Numbered from the stretch's first letter, positions 32,757 to 41,732 are shown. The stretch is DNA of 51,707 nucleotides from Bradyrhizobium diazoefficiens (GCF_018131015.1 NZ_JAFCJJ010000038.1:1-51707); one strand, 5' to 3'. Numbers and translations are program-made. Notes: a model not told the origin generated them from the letters alone.

Positions 32757-34127
32757 CTAGAACGCGTATTCCGCGTAGGCCGGTTCCACTGAGTTCTTCC
32801 AGGGACCGTTGAATTTCTCGAGCAACTCCTCGGCCGGCGTCCGGCCGGAATCGATGATGCGATCGAGCGGTTCGAGGTGCCGCGTCTCATCGCGGCCGAG
32901 CTGGTCGACCCGGCCGCGCCGCCGCAAACCGGCATGTGCCAGAACGAGGCACTCCCTGGCGATCTCGAAAAGATAGCGGTCCTTGATCCGCGACTTGAAG
33001 CCGAAGCGGGGCACGTCGTCCCGCAGCGCCTGGCGCTCACAAGCGGTCCAGTTCTTCACCATGTCCCAGGCCGCATCCAGACACGTCTCGTCGTAAAGCA
33101 GCCCGACCCAGAACGCCGGCAGCGCCGGCAGCCGGCCCCACGGCCCGCCGTCGGAGCCGCGCATCTCGAGATAGCGCTTGAGCCGCACCTCCGGGAAGAT
33201 GGTCGAGAGATGGTTGGCCCAGTCCGACAATGTCGGACGCTCGCCGGGAAGGTTGTTGTTGCGGCCCTCGAAGAAGGCACGGAACGACGAGCCCGACACG
33301 TCGATATACTCATCGCCGCGCTTGACGAAATACATGGGCACGTCGAGGGCGTAGTCGACATAGCGCTCAAAACCCATGCCGTCCTCGAACGCCCACGGCA
33401 TCATGCCGGCGCGGGCATTGTCGGTATCGCGCCAGATCTCGGAACGGAACGACAGGAAGCCGTTCGGCTTGCCTTCGGTGAACGGGGAATTGGCGAACAG
33501 CGCGGTCGCAACCGGCTGCAGCGCCAGCGAGACGCGCAGCTTCTTGACCATGTCGGCTTCCGAGGAGAAGTCGAGATTGGTCTGCACCGTGCAGGTCCGG
33601 TACATCATGTCGAGGCCGTATTGGCCGACCTTCGGCATGTAGTTGGTCATGATCTTGTAGCGGCCCTTGGGCATCACCGGAATGTCGGCGCGGGACCAGG
33701 ACGGCGTCATGCCGAGCCCGAGAAAGCCGATGCCGAGCGGGGTCGCGATCTCGCGCACCTGCGCCAGGTGCGCCATCAACTCGGCCTGGGTCTGGTGCAC
33801 GGTCTCGACCGGCGCACCGGACAGCTCGAACTGTCCGCCGGGCTCGAGCGAGATCGCGCCGCCGCCGGTGACGTCGTAGAGGCCGATGATGTTGCCCCTC
33901 TCCATGATCGGCTCCCAGCCGAGCAGGAGCTTCATGCCCTCGAGCAGCGCGCCGATGCCGCGCGGGCCCTCATAAGGCACGGGACGGTGCCCTTCGAGCG
34001 TGAACGGCGTCTTCTCGTGCTCGGTGCCCATTCGCCACTCGGACGCCGGCTTGCAGCCGGCCTCGAACCACGCGACGAGCTCGTCGCGCGATTGCAGCGG
34101 TGTCATGTCGATCTGGTCTCGCGCCAT
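32757..34127 (-). CDS. gshA: Glutamate-cysteine ligase, plant/proteobacterial type
   Basis: This ATP-grasp-like GCS2 enzyme (456 residues) makes gamma-glutamylcysteine, the first step of glutathione synthesis. The family N-terminus is WRMGTEHEKTPF, with nucleotide/metal-region residues around YDVTGGGAISLEPGGQFELSG. The conserved FEDGMGFERYVDYALDVPM and MRGSDGGPW segments also match plant and alphaproteobacterial enzymes. It is monocistronic on the minus strand. A MarR-like regulator and a glutathione S-transferase lie just upstream, a suggestive thiol-metabolism grouping. Confidence 0.96.
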   Translation of the reverse strand: MARDQIDMTPLQSRDELVAWFEAGCKPASEWRMGTEHEKTPFTLEGHRPVPYEGPRGIGALLEGMKLLLGWEPIMERGNIIGLYDVTGGGAISLEPGGQFELSGAPVETVHQTQAELMAHLAQVREIATPLGIGFLGLGMTPSWSRADIPVMPKGRYKIMTNYMPKVGQYGLDMMYRTCTVQTNLDFSSEADMVKKLRVSLALQPVATALFANSPFTEGKPNGFLSFRSEIWRDTDNARAGMMPWAFEDGMGFERYVDYALDVPMYFVKRGDEYIDVSGSSFRAFFEGRNNNLPGERPTLSDWANHLSTIFPEVRLKRYLEMRGSDGGPWGRLPALPAFWVGLLYDETCLDAAWDMVKNWTACERQALRDDVPRFGFKSRIKDRYLFEIARECLVLAHAGLRRRGRVDQLGRDETRHLEPLDRIIDSGRTPAEELLEKFNGPWKNSVEPAYAEYAF

Positions 34128-34228
34128 ATCAAACTCTAATCAAAAGCGCTTCGACCGAAGGCGCGCGGGGTGAAAGGGATGGTCCGCCAACCCATCGGTT
34201 GCGGCGGACGGCTGGTTCGCCGCGAATT

Positions 34229-34726
34229 TCATCGCGACGGCGTATTTTCGTTGGCGTTGACGGCGGGCGGCAGCTTCATCTCGCCGCACGAGCAGCCCAG
34301 CCGGTCGAGCAGACCGCTGAGCTTGACGGCGTCGGTATCGGACAGCTTCGAGCCGACATATTTCTCGATGGCAGTCGAATAGGCGCCCCACATCCGCTTC
34401 TGCAATTCGCGGCCCGCTTCCGTGATCTCGACGAACTGGCCGCGCTTGTCGATCTTGCATTCGCGCCGCGAGGCGAGCCCCTCGTCGACCAGGCGGTCGA
34501 TCAGCCGCGAGGTCGAGTATTGCGGGATCAGCATCTGCCGTTCGAGTTCCACCGGCCGCAGCTCGCCGCTCGGCGCGCGCGACAGTTCGAGCAGCGCGTC
34601 GTACCATGCCAGCGGCGGGAAGCCGGCCTTCTTCAGGTCCTGCTCGACGCAGTCGAGCACGCGGCTCTGGACCCGCATCAGGCGGATCCAGGCGGCGGTT
34701 GCCTCGGTCGATGGTTTGCGTTTCAT
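34229..34726 (-). CDS. MarR family transcriptional regulator
   Basis: This 165-residue regulator has a winged helix with LVDEGLASRRECKIDKRGQF and EITEAGRELQKR, and dimerising helices at both ends. CSCGEM near the C-terminus carries two Cys that could act in redox or metal sensing. The ATG at 34726 (MKRKPST) is chosen; a TTG four codons earlier is open. It is divergent from the glutathione S-transferase gene. Two palindromes in the gap (34764-34781 and 34792-34809) are likely its operators. Confidence 0.93.
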   Translation of the reverse strand: MKRKPSTEATAAWIRLMRVQSRVLDCVEQDLKKAGFPPLAWYDALLELSRAPSGELRPVELERQMLIPQYSTSRLIDRLVDEGLASRRECKIDKRGQFVEITEAGRELQKRMWGAYSTAIEKYVGSKLSDTDAVKLSGLLDRLGCSCGEMKLPPAVNANENTPSR

Positions 34727-34763
34727 GATCCCGCTCAAACTCGTCGCCCGCTTCTTACCCTAT

Positions 34764-34781
34764 TTGATGCACCTGCATCAA
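34764..34781. promoter_or_regulatory. Palindromic operator 1 (MarR-type)
   Basis: TTGATGCA-CC-TGCATCAA is a perfect 8-bp inverted repeat with a two-base centre. It lies in the marR/gst intergenic gap, 38 bp from the MarR start codon. A related site starts 28 bp away. Confidence 0.8.
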
Positions 34782-34783
34782 TC

Positions 34784-34811
34784 TTGACTATTTGATGCAG
34801 GTGCATGTAGG
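34784..34811 (+). promoter_or_regulatory. Promoter and operator 2 of the glutathione S-transferase gene
   Basis: A -35 box TTGACT (34784-34789) is followed after 16 nt by a weak -10-like TGTAGG (34806-34811). Between and over them lies TTGATGCA-GG-TGCATGTA (34792-34809), an imperfect copy of operator 1. A repressor bound here would cover the core promoter. Confidence 0.65.
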
Positions 34812-34853
34812 CGTAGTTTGACCGCAGCCAAGTCAAAAAGAGGAGGAAATTCC

Positions 34854-35468
34854 ATGAAGCTGTATTATTCGCCCGGCGCCTGCTCGCTGTCGCCCCATAT
34901 CGCGCTCCTGGAAGCCGACCTGCCCTACGAGCTGGTCAAGGTCGATATCCGGGCGAAGAAGCTCGAGAATGGCGACGACTATCTGAAGGTGAATCCGAAG
35001 GGCCAGGTTCCGGCGCTGGGCCTCGACAGCGGCGAGATCGTGACCGAAGGCCCGGTCATTGTCCAGATGATCGCCGACCAGGCATCGGCCAAGGCGCTGG
35101 CGCCGGCCCGCGACAGTTCCGAGCGCTACAAGCTGCTGGAGTGGCTGAACTTCCTCACCTCGGAGGTGCACAAGAGCTTCGGCCCGCTGTTCGCCCCGGC
35201 GCTGGCCGACGACGCCAAGGCCTTCTTCAAGGACCGCGTCATGGGCAAGCTGAAATACATCGACAGCCAGCTCGCCGGCCGCGACTACCTCATGGGCAAG
35301 CAGTTCACAGTCGCCGACGGCTATCTCTTCACCATGCTGACCTGGGCCGACCGGATGAAGTTCGACCTGTCGGCGATGCCCAACCTCGCCGCCTACAAGG
35401 CTCGCGTCGCCGCGCGGCCAAAGGTGCAGGAGGCGCTGAAGAAGGAAGGTCTGGCCCAGGCCGCGTAA
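34854..35468 (+). CDS. Glutathione S-transferase (beta-class-like)
   Basis: This 204-residue cytosolic enzyme starts MKLYYSPGACSLSPHIALLE, the bacterial beta-class N-terminus with the active-site Cys-Ser region. The thioredoxin-fold cis-Pro is in KGQVPALGLDSG. GEIVTEGPVIVQMIAD binds glutathione, and the C-terminal helical domain has FTVADGYLFTMLTWAD. It likely conjugates or reduces electrophiles with glutathione. AGGAGG at 34841-34846 is a strong ribosome site. Control by the divergent MarR protein is inferred from the palindromes. A terminator follows. Confidence 0.95.
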   Translation: MKLYYSPGACSLSPHIALLEADLPYELVKVDIRAKKLENGDDYLKVNPKGQVPALGLDSGEIVTEGPVIVQMIADQASAKALAPARDSSERYKLLEWLNFLTSEVHKSFGPLFAPALADDAKAFFKDRVMGKLKYIDSQLAGRDYLMGKQFTVADGYLFTMLTWADRMKFDLSAMPNLAAYKARVAARPKVQEALKKEGLAQAA

Positions 35469-35482
35469 GCCCATCAACATGC

Positions 35483-35512
35483 AAAAGGCCGGATCGACGA
35501 TCCGGCCTTTTT
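35483..35512 (+). terminator. Rho-independent terminator of the glutathione S-transferase gene
   Basis: Stem AAGGCCGGATCG/CGATCCGGCCTT is followed by TTT, 14 bp past the stop. The same GGCCGGATC stem is used by the terminator at 36357-36389. Confidence 0.93.
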
Positions 35513-35653
35513 GCCCTGGACACGGGAATGCGCCGGGCGGAAGGCGTCTTGAGAACTACTGTTTACTGACTTGCGGAAGAATTATCTTGTGACCGCCTGT
35601 GAAGCGGGGCAATGCTGGTTGCAGCGTGCCTGCACGCTCATTGGAGTTGAACT

Positions 35654-35962
35654 TTGACGATTGTCCTGTTGCTCTTGCTGGCAAGTGCATTGGTGGGAAT
35701 GGCGACCGGTTTCGTATTCAGGATCTGGGCCCTGGTCCTGATCTCGCCGCTCGTTGCCGTATTCTCCGCAATCGTTTTACGTTCCTGGGAATTCGGCCTC
35801 GGTGCTGGCGTCACCGTCGTCGCGGCCTGCCTTGCCATTTGTCAGCTCGCCTATCTCGCCGCGACCTACTTCCTGCACGCGCCGGACATCTCAGCTCATG
35901 ACCAGATCGACGGCGAGCCAGGCGAGCAGCGCGAGCAGAAAATCGGACGCCAGCACAAGTAG
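35654..35962 (+). CDS. Small membrane hypothetical protein
   Basis: This 102-residue protein has three predicted membrane helices (IVLLLLLASALVGMATGFVF, LVLISPLVAVFSAIVL and GVTVVAACLAICQLAYLAATY), then a hydrophilic tail rich in Glu and Gln. The start is a TTG at 35654 with GGAG seven bases upstream. Its last 72 bases overlap the opposite-strand gene 35891-36109, so the tail may be poorly conserved. The function is unknown. Confidence 0.7.
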   Translation: MTIVLLLLLASALVGMATGFVFRIWALVLISPLVAVFSAIVLRSWEFGLGAGVTVVAACLAICQLAYLAATYFLHAPDISAHDQIDGEPGEQREQKIGRQHK

Positions 35963-36109
35963 CGCCAAAGCCGCCCAGAACACCGGCCCCTTGCGCCGCA
36001 GACGCGCCGGCCTTTGCGCCGGCATGAGGCGCCCGATCGCAGGCGTAGCGACATATTTCGCGGCGAGCTCGCGATCGATCGCGATCTTCCGGAGTGCAAG
36101 CGAGTCCAT
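35891..36109 (-). CDS. Small membrane hypothetical protein
   Basis: This 72-residue protein has a basic N-terminal half (KIAIDRELAAKYVATPAIGR, then an Arg-rich stretch) and one C-terminal helix (FWAALALLVLASDFLLALLAW). It overlaps the preceding plus-strand gene tail to tail. The ribosome site is weak. A 19-bp palindrome lies 29 bp upstream. Its reality rests on codon-like composition and the membrane helix, so confidence is moderate. Confidence 0.55.
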   Translation of the reverse strand: MDSLALRKIAIDRELAAKYVATPAIGRLMPAQRPARLRRKGPVFWAALALLVLASDFLLALLAWLAVDLVMS

Positions 36110-36137
36110 TGAGGAACACTTTCTTCGTGATTTTCAA

Positions 36138-36156
36138 CTTGCCGGTGACCGGCAAG
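36138..36156 (-). promoter_or_regulatory. 19-bp palindrome upstream of a small membrane gene
   Basis: CTTGCCGGT and ACCGGCAAG are perfect 9-bp arms around a single base. The centre is about 38 bp before the start codon at 36109, a position that fits an operator or a leader hairpin. Confidence 0.5.
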
Positions 36157-36356
36157 CGTTCCAGCAAGATTGATTGGCAGATAACCGAGCAAGAGTAATG
36201 CCAAGGCCGAGCAAAAGAACGGCGCCCCCTTGACGTCCCCTTGGCGCGCCGATGACAATTGCGCGGCAAGATGACACCGCCATCATGCATTGGTTTCACG
36301 CCGGATTTTGTGACGGGTTCCACAAAAGGCAAAAAACCTGACGCGCCCACCCAGAT

Positions 36357-36389
36357 AAAACGAAAGGCCGGATCGAGGATCCGGCCTTT
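36357..36389 (-). terminator. Terminator of the beta-oxidation operon
   Basis: On the minus strand, AAAGGCCGGATC/GATCCGGCCTTT with a three-base loop is followed by CGTTTTATC. It lies about 67 bp after the fadB-like stop. Confidence 0.85.
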
Positions 36390-36455
36390 GCCATTTGCGG
36401 GCGATCACATCGCGAAACGCTCACGGCGACCCCGTGAGCGGCCTGCGGCGAAGCG

Positions 36456-38666
36456 TCAGGCGGCCTTCTTCGGCGCGAAGCGGCCGTAGAACGTCTCGCC
36501 CTTGGCGGCCATCTCTTCCAGCAGTTTCGGCGGCGTGAAGCGCGAGCCGTACTTCGCCTCCAGCCTGTGGCAGAGCTCGACGAACTTCTTCGGGCCCATG
36601 AAGTCGATGTAGGAAAGCGTGCCGCCGGTGAACGGCGCGAAGCCGAAGCCGAGGATCGAGCCGACATCCGCCTCGCGCGGATCGGTGATGACGTGGTCCT
36701 CGACCGTGCGCGCGGCCTCCACCGCCTGCACCACCAGGAAGCGCTGCTTCAACTCCTCGACGTCGAGCGTATCGGGATCGAGCTGCTTCGGCTGCAGCGC
36801 GGAAAGACCAGGCCACAGGCTCTTCTGGCCCTTGCCCTTCTCGGGATAGTCGTAGAAGCCCTTGCTGTTCTTGCGGCCGAGACGGCCCTGCTTCTCGACC
36901 ATCTCCACCATCAGCTTCTTCTGGTCGGGATTGATCGCGTTCGGGCCGAGATCGGCTTCAGTCGCCTTCATGATCTTGAGGCCGAGGTCGAGTGCGACTT
37001 CGTCCGACAGCGAGAGCGGGCCGACCGGCATGCCGGCCATCTTGGCGCAGTTCTCGATCATCGCCGGCGGCACGCCTTCGAGGAACATCTCGTTGCCCTC
37101 GGCGACGTAGCGGCCGACGCAGCGGTTGGCGAAGAAGCCTCTGGAGTCGTTGACCACGATCGGCGTCTTGCCGATCTGACGGACGTAGTCGAGCGCGGTC
37201 GCGAGCGCGACATCACCGGTGTTCTTGCCCTTGATGATCTCGACCAGCATCATCTTCTCGACCGGCGAGAAGAAGTGGATGCCGACGAACTTGCCCTGGT
37301 CCTTGAAGCTCTCGGCGAGCGAGGTGATCGGCAGCGTCGAGGTGTTCGACGCGAAGATCACCTCCGGCTTCATGTACTGCTGCGCCTTGGCGAAGGTGTC
37401 CGCCTTGACCTTGCGGTCCTCGAACACGGCCTCGATGATGAGGTCGACGTCCTTCAGCGCGGCGTAGTCCGCGGTCGGCGTGATGCGCGCGAGCAGAGCT
37501 TCGGCGTCCGTGGGCTTGGCGCGGCCCTTCTTGATCTGCTCCTCGATCACCTTCTGCGCATGCGCCTTGCCCTTGTCGGCGCTCTCCTGGTCGCGGTCGA
37601 TCAGGATGACGTCGAGGCCGGCGCGGGCCGAGACGTAGCCGACGCTCGCGCCCATGAAGCCGGCGCCGATCACGGCGATCTTCTTCACCTTGGTTGCGGG
37701 CACGTCCTTCGGACGGCGCGCACCCTTGTTCAACTCCTGCATCGACAGGAACAGGCTGCGGATCATCGCGGCCGCCTCCTTCGAACGCAGCACCGAGGCG
37801 AAGTAGCGCGACTCGACGCGGAGCGCGGCGTCGATCGGCAACTGCAGGCCCTCATAGACGCAGCTCATGATGGCGCGCGCGGCCGGATAGTTGTCGTAGG
37901 TCTCGCGGCGGTAGATGGCGTTGCCGGCCGGGAACATCATCATGCCGGCCTTGGAGAACACCGGACCGCCCGGCAGCTTGAAGCCCTTCTCGTCCCAGGG
38001 CGCGACGGCCTTGCCGCCGCCCTTGATCCACTCCTTCGCAGCCTTGACGAGGTCGGCGGCCGGCACGATGGCGTGAATCAGATTGAGCTGCTTCGCCTTC
38101 TCGACCGTGACCGGATCGCCCTTGAGCAGGATGTTCATGGCGTCCTGCGGCTGCACCAGGCGCGGCACGCGCTGGGTGCCGCCCGCGCCGGGGAACAGCC
38201 CGACCTTGACCTCGGGCAGGCCGAGACGGGTCTTGGGATTCTCCGCCGCCACGCGATAATGGCAGCACAGCGTGATCTCGAAGCCGCCGCCGAGCGCAAG
38301 GCCGTTGATCGCAGCCACCCACGGCTTGCCGGAGGTCTCGATTCCGCGCAGCACCAGCGAGAACTGGCGGCTCTGGTCGAACAGCATCTGGTTCGCGGCG
38401 GTCTCGCCCTGCTCCTTGAAGACCTTCGCATAGGCCTGGTTCATGCCCTCGAGCATCGACAGGTCGGCGCCGGCGCAGAACGCTTCCTTGGCGGAGGTGA
38501 TGACGACGCCCTTCACCGCGGCGTCCGCCGTGGTCGCCTTCACGATCGCGTCGAGCTCGCTGGTCGAGGTCTCGTCGAGCACGTTCATCGAACGGCCCGG
38601 AATGTCCCAGGTGACCAGTGCGATGCCGTCGGAATCGGTCTCAACCTTGAAATTCTTGTAAGCCAT
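36456..38666 (-). CDS. 3-hydroxyacyl-CoA dehydrogenase / enoyl-CoA hydratase (FadB/FadJ-like)
   Basis: This bifunctional 736-residue enzyme carries out hydration of enoyl-CoA and oxidation of 3-hydroxyacyl-CoA. The N-terminal crotonase domain has GLALGGGFEITLCCHYRVA and LPEVKVGLFPGAGGTQR. The NAD-binding fold is at about residues 330-340 (IAVIGAGFMGASVGY), and the catalytic His-Glu pair region is GIHFFSPVEKMMLVEI. Two C-terminal dehydrogenase domains follow. With the thiolase 18 bp upstream it would form the usual trifunctional alpha-beta pair. It is the last gene of the operon. Confidence 0.95.
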   Translation of the reverse strand: MAYKNFKVETDSDGIALVTWDIPGRSMNVLDETSTSELDAIVKATTADAAVKGVVITSAKEAFCAGADLSMLEGMNQAYAKVFKEQGETAANQMLFDQSRQFSLVLRGIETSGKPWVAAINGLALGGGFEITLCCHYRVAAENPKTRLGLPEVKVGLFPGAGGTQRVPRLVQPQDAMNILLKGDPVTVEKAKQLNLIHAIVPAADLVKAAKEWIKGGGKAVAPWDEKGFKLPGGPVFSKAGMMMFPAGNAIYRRETYDNYPAARAIMSCVYEGLQLPIDAALRVESRYFASVLRSKEAAAMIRSLFLSMQELNKGARRPKDVPATKVKKIAVIGAGFMGASVGYVSARAGLDVILIDRDQESADKGKAHAQKVIEEQIKKGRAKPTDAEALLARITPTADYAALKDVDLIIEAVFEDRKVKADTFAKAQQYMKPEVIFASNTSTLPITSLAESFKDQGKFVGIHFFSPVEKMMLVEIIKGKNTGDVALATALDYVRQIGKTPIVVNDSRGFFANRCVGRYVAEGNEMFLEGVPPAMIENCAKMAGMPVGPLSLSDEVALDLGLKIMKATEADLGPNAINPDQKKLMVEMVEKQGRLGRKNSKGFYDYPEKGKGQKSLWPGLSALQPKQLDPDTLDVEELKQRFLVVQAVEAARTVEDHVITDPREADVGSILGFGFAPFTGGTLSYIDFMGPKKFVELCHRLEAKYGSRFTPPKLLEEMAAKGETFYGRFAPKKAA

Positions 38667-38684
38667 GTTGGTTGCTCCCTACCC

Positions 38685-39893
38685 TTAGACGCGCTCGATG
38701 ATGGTCGCGGTGCCCATGCCGCCGCCGATGCACAGCGTCACCAGCGCGGTGGACTTGTTGGTGCGCTCGAGCTCGTCGAGCACGGTGCCCAGGATCATCG
38801 CACCGGTGGCCCCTAACGGATGGCCGAGCGCGATCGCGCCGCCATTGACGTTGATCCTGGCGTTGTCGATGTCGAAGGCCTGGATGTAGCGCAGCACGAC
38901 GGAGGCGAAGGCCTCGTTGAGCTCGAACAGGTCGATGTCCGACTTCTTCATGCCGGAGCGCGCGAACAGCTTTTCGGTGACGTCGACCGGTCCGGTCAGC
39001 ATCATCGCCGGCTCCGAGCCGATGTTGGCGAAAGCGCGGATCTTTGCACGCGGCTTCAGGCCGTACTTGGCTCCCGCCTCCTTGCTGCCGAGCAGAACGG
39101 CGCCGGCGCCGTCGACGATGCCCGAGGAGTTACCGGCGTGGTGCACGTAGTTGACGCGCTCGATCTCCGGATGCGACTGCACGGCGACGCCGTCGAAGCC
39201 GCCCATCTGCGCCATCATCGTGAACGACGGCTGCAGCTGCGCCAGCGACTGCATCGTCGTCGAGGGACGCATGTGCTCGTCCTTGGCGAGGATGGTGAGG
39301 CCGTTGATGTCCTTCACCGGCACCACCGACTTGTTGAAGCGGCCCTCGTCCCAGGCCTTGGCCGCGCGCTGCTGGCTCTGCACCGCATAGGCGTCGACGT
39401 CGTCGCGGGAGAAGCCGTATTTGGTGGCGATCAGGTCGGCCGAGACGCCCTGCGGCATGAAATAGGCCGGCACCGCCATCGACGGATCCATCGGCCAGGC
39501 GCCGCCGGAGGCGCCGATGCCGACGCGGCTCATCGATTCGGCGCCGCCGCCGATCACGAGGTCATGCTGACCGCTCATCACCTGGGCTGCGGCGAAATTC
39601 ACCGCATCGAGGCCGGAGGCGCAGAAGCGGCTGATCTGCACGCCGGGTACGGCTTCGCCGAGCCCCGCCTTCAGCGCCGCGAAGCGGGCGATGTCCGAAC
39701 CGGCCTCGCCGACCGGATCGACCACGCCGAGCACGACGTCGTCGACGGAATCCTCGGGCAGGTTGTTGCGGTCCTTCAGCGCCTTGAGCGGCACCGTTGC
39801 GAGCGCGAGCGCGGTGACTTCGTGCAGCGCGCCGTCCGCCTTGCCGCGGCCGCGGGGGGTGCGAACGTGGTCGTAGATGAATGCCTCAGGCAT
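38685..39893 (-). CDS. Acetyl-CoA C-acyltransferase (thiolase, FadA-like)
   Basis: This 402-residue thiolase cleaves 3-ketoacyl-CoA in beta-oxidation. The acyl-accepting Cys is in SRFCASGLDAVNFA, the His in GGAIALGHPLGATGA, and the second catalytic Cys in LCIGGGMGTATI. GGGAESMSRVGIG is also family-typical. It lies between the acyl-CoA dehydrogenase and the FadB-like gene, so it is assigned to fatty-acid breakdown rather than acetoacetyl-CoA synthesis. Confidence 0.95.
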   Translation of the reverse strand: MPEAFIYDHVRTPRGRGKADGALHEVTALALATVPLKALKDRNNLPEDSVDDVVLGVVDPVGEAGSDIARFAALKAGLGEAVPGVQISRFCASGLDAVNFAAAQVMSGQHDLVIGGGAESMSRVGIGASGGAWPMDPSMAVPAYFMPQGVSADLIATKYGFSRDDVDAYAVQSQQRAAKAWDEGRFNKSVVPVKDINGLTILAKDEHMRPSTTMQSLAQLQPSFTMMAQMGGFDGVAVQSHPEIERVNYVHHAGNSSGIVDGAGAVLLGSKEAGAKYGLKPRAKIRAFANIGSEPAMMLTGPVDVTEKLFARSGMKKSDIDLFELNEAFASVVLRYIQAFDIDNARINVNGGAIALGHPLGATGAMILGTVLDELERTNKSTALVTLCIGGGMGTATIIERV

Positions 39894-39941
39894 GACGCCC
39901 TCCTGGTCTGATGTCCAAAATTCGATGGCGCGGAAGCGAGC

Positions 39942-41732
39942 TCAGAAAGCTTCCGCGGGCAGTTCCATGACGGTGGCGCAGCCGGACTGGATGCGCGCGA
40001 GGTTGGCCGCGGTCTCCGGCAGCATCCGCTCCATGAAGAAGCGGCCGGTGACGAGTTTGGTCGAGAGATAGGGGGTGGCGCCGCTTTCGGCAATCTTGGC
40101 CTGCGTCACCTTGGCCATCTTCGCCCACATGAAGCCGAGCGCGACGAAGCCGAAGAGATGCATGTAATCGGTCGCTGCAGCGCCCGCATTGTCCGGCTTC
40201 GCCATCGCGTTCTGCATCAGCCAGGTGGTGGCCTGCTGGAGATGGCCGAGCGAGGTCGAGAGCGGAGCAATGAACGGCTTCATCGCCTCGTCGCCGCCGT
40301 TCTCCTTGGCGAAGGCCATGACCTCGCCGAAGAAGGCCATGATGGCGCGGCCGCCGTCGCGCGGCAGCTTGCGTCCGACCAGGTCGAGCGCCTGGATGCC
40401 GTTGGCGCCCTCATAGATCATGGCGATGCGGGCATCGCGCACGAACTGCTCCATGCCCTGCTCGGCGATGTAGCCGTGGCCGCCATACATCTGCTGCGCC
40501 TGCACCGCGTTGGCGAAGCCGTACTCGGTGAGGAAGCCCTTCAGCACCGGCGTCATCAGGCCCATGTGGTCGTCGGCGGCCTGGCGGTCCTTGGGATCTT
40601 CGGAGCGATGGGCGACGTCGCTCTTCAGCGCGGTCCACATCACGAAGGCGCGCGCGGCCTCGTTGAAGGCGCGGATCGACAGCAGCGTGCGGCGCACGTC
40701 GGGATGCACGATGATCGGGTCGGCCTGCTTGTCCGGTGCCTTGGCGCCGGTGAGCGAGCGGCCCTGGATGCGCTCGCGGGCATAGGCGACGGCGTTCTGA
40801 TAGGCGACCTCGGACTGCGCGAGGCCCTGCACGGCGACGCCGAGGCGGGCCTCGTTCATCATCACGAACATGCCCTGCATGCCCTTGTTCTCTTCGCCGA
40901 TCAGCCATCCGGTGGCGTTGTCGTAGTTCATGACGCAGGTCGAATTGCCGTGGATGCCCATCTTGTGCTCGATCGAGCCGCACACGACGCCGTTGCGCGC
41001 GCCCACCGAACCGTCGGCATTGACCAGGAACTTCGGCACCACGAACAGCGAGATGCCCTTGACGCCGGCCGGTGCACCCTCGATGCGGGCGAGCACGAGG
41101 TGGATGATGTTGGAGGCGAGATCATGCTCACCGGCCGAGATGAAGATCTTGGTGCCCGTGATCTTGAAGCTGCCGTCGCCCTGACGCACCGCCTTGGTGC
41201 GGAGCATGCCGAGATCGGTGCCGCATTGCGGCTCGGTCAGGTTCATGGTGCCGGTCCACTCGCCGGCCACCATCTTCGGCACGTAGGTCTTCTTCTGCTC
41301 CGGCGTGCCGTGCACCAGCAGCGCAGCGGTCGCGCCCATGGTGAGGCCGCCATACATCGCGAACGCCATGTTGGCGGAGCACTGGAATTCGTTGACCGCC
41401 TGAGTGAGCGTCACCGGCAGGCCCTGACCGCCGAACTCCTGCGGCGCCGACAGCCCGAGCCAGCCGCCCTCTGCGACCTGCTTGAAGGCGTCCTTGAAAC
41501 CCTTCGGCGTGGTGACGCTGCCGTCGTCGGCGCGCTTGCAACCTTCGAGATCGCCGACGCGGTTGAGCGGCTGCAGCACCTCTTCGGAGAGCTTGGCGGC
41601 CTCGCCCAGGATCGCCTCGCGCACGTCGCTCGACGCATCGGAGAAGCCCGCCAGATTGTCGTAGCGATCGATCTGGAAGACGTCGTTGAGCAGGAAGTTC
41701 ACGTCTTCGACGGGGGCTTTATAGATCGGCAT
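39942..41732 (-). CDS. Acyl-CoA dehydrogenase
   Basis: This 596-residue flavoenzyme catalyses the first oxidation step. FAD/substrate segments are MNLTEPQCGTDLGMLRTKAV and KITGTKIFISAGEHDLA. The catalytic Glu is in AMIYEGANGIQALDLVGRKL. A C-terminal extension of about 130 residues, typical of the longer bacterial ACADs, follows. It is encoded 49 bp before the thiolase and 104 bp after the NTF2-like gene. Chain-length preference cannot be read from sequence. Confidence 0.95.
   Translation of the reverse strand: MPIYKAPVEDVNFLLNDVFQIDRYDNLAGFSDASSDVREAILGEAAKLSEEVLQPLNRVGDLEGCKRADDGSVTTPKGFKDAFKQVAEGGWLGLSAPQEFGGQGLPVTLTQAVNEFQCSANMAFAMYGGLTMGATAALLVHGTPEQKKTYVPKMVAGEWTGTMNLTEPQCGTDLGMLRTKAVRQGDGSFKITGTKIFISAGEHDLASNIIHLVLARIEGAPAGVKGISLFVVPKFLVNADGSVGARNGVVCGSIEHKMGIHGNSTCVMNYDNATGWLIGEENKGMQGMFVMMNEARLGVAVQGLAQSEVAYQNAVAYARERIQGRSLTGAKAPDKQADPIIVHPDVRRTLLSIRAFNEAARAFVMWTALKSDVAHRSEDPKDRQAADDHMGLMTPVLKGFLTEYGFANAVQAQQMYGGHGYIAEQGMEQFVRDARIAMIYEGANGIQALDLVGRKLPRDGGRAIMAFFGEVMAFAKENGGDEAMKPFIAPLSTSLGHLQQATTWLMQNAMAKPDNAGAAATDYMHLFGFVALGFMWAKMAKVTQAKIAESGATPYLSTKLVTGRFFMERMLPETAANLARIQSGCATVMELPAEAF

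Larger units (their letters stand above)
36110..36455. other. Intergenic region between small membrane gene and beta-oxidation operon
   Basis: These 346 bp hold the palindrome at 36138-36156 and the terminator at 36357-36389. No gene is supported on either strand. Confidence 0.5.

Noticed and set aside
36567..38816. Plus-strand frame of 749 codons opposite the fadB-like gene
   Set aside because: It is an antisense shadow; the minus-strand frame has clear crotonase and dehydrogenase motifs.
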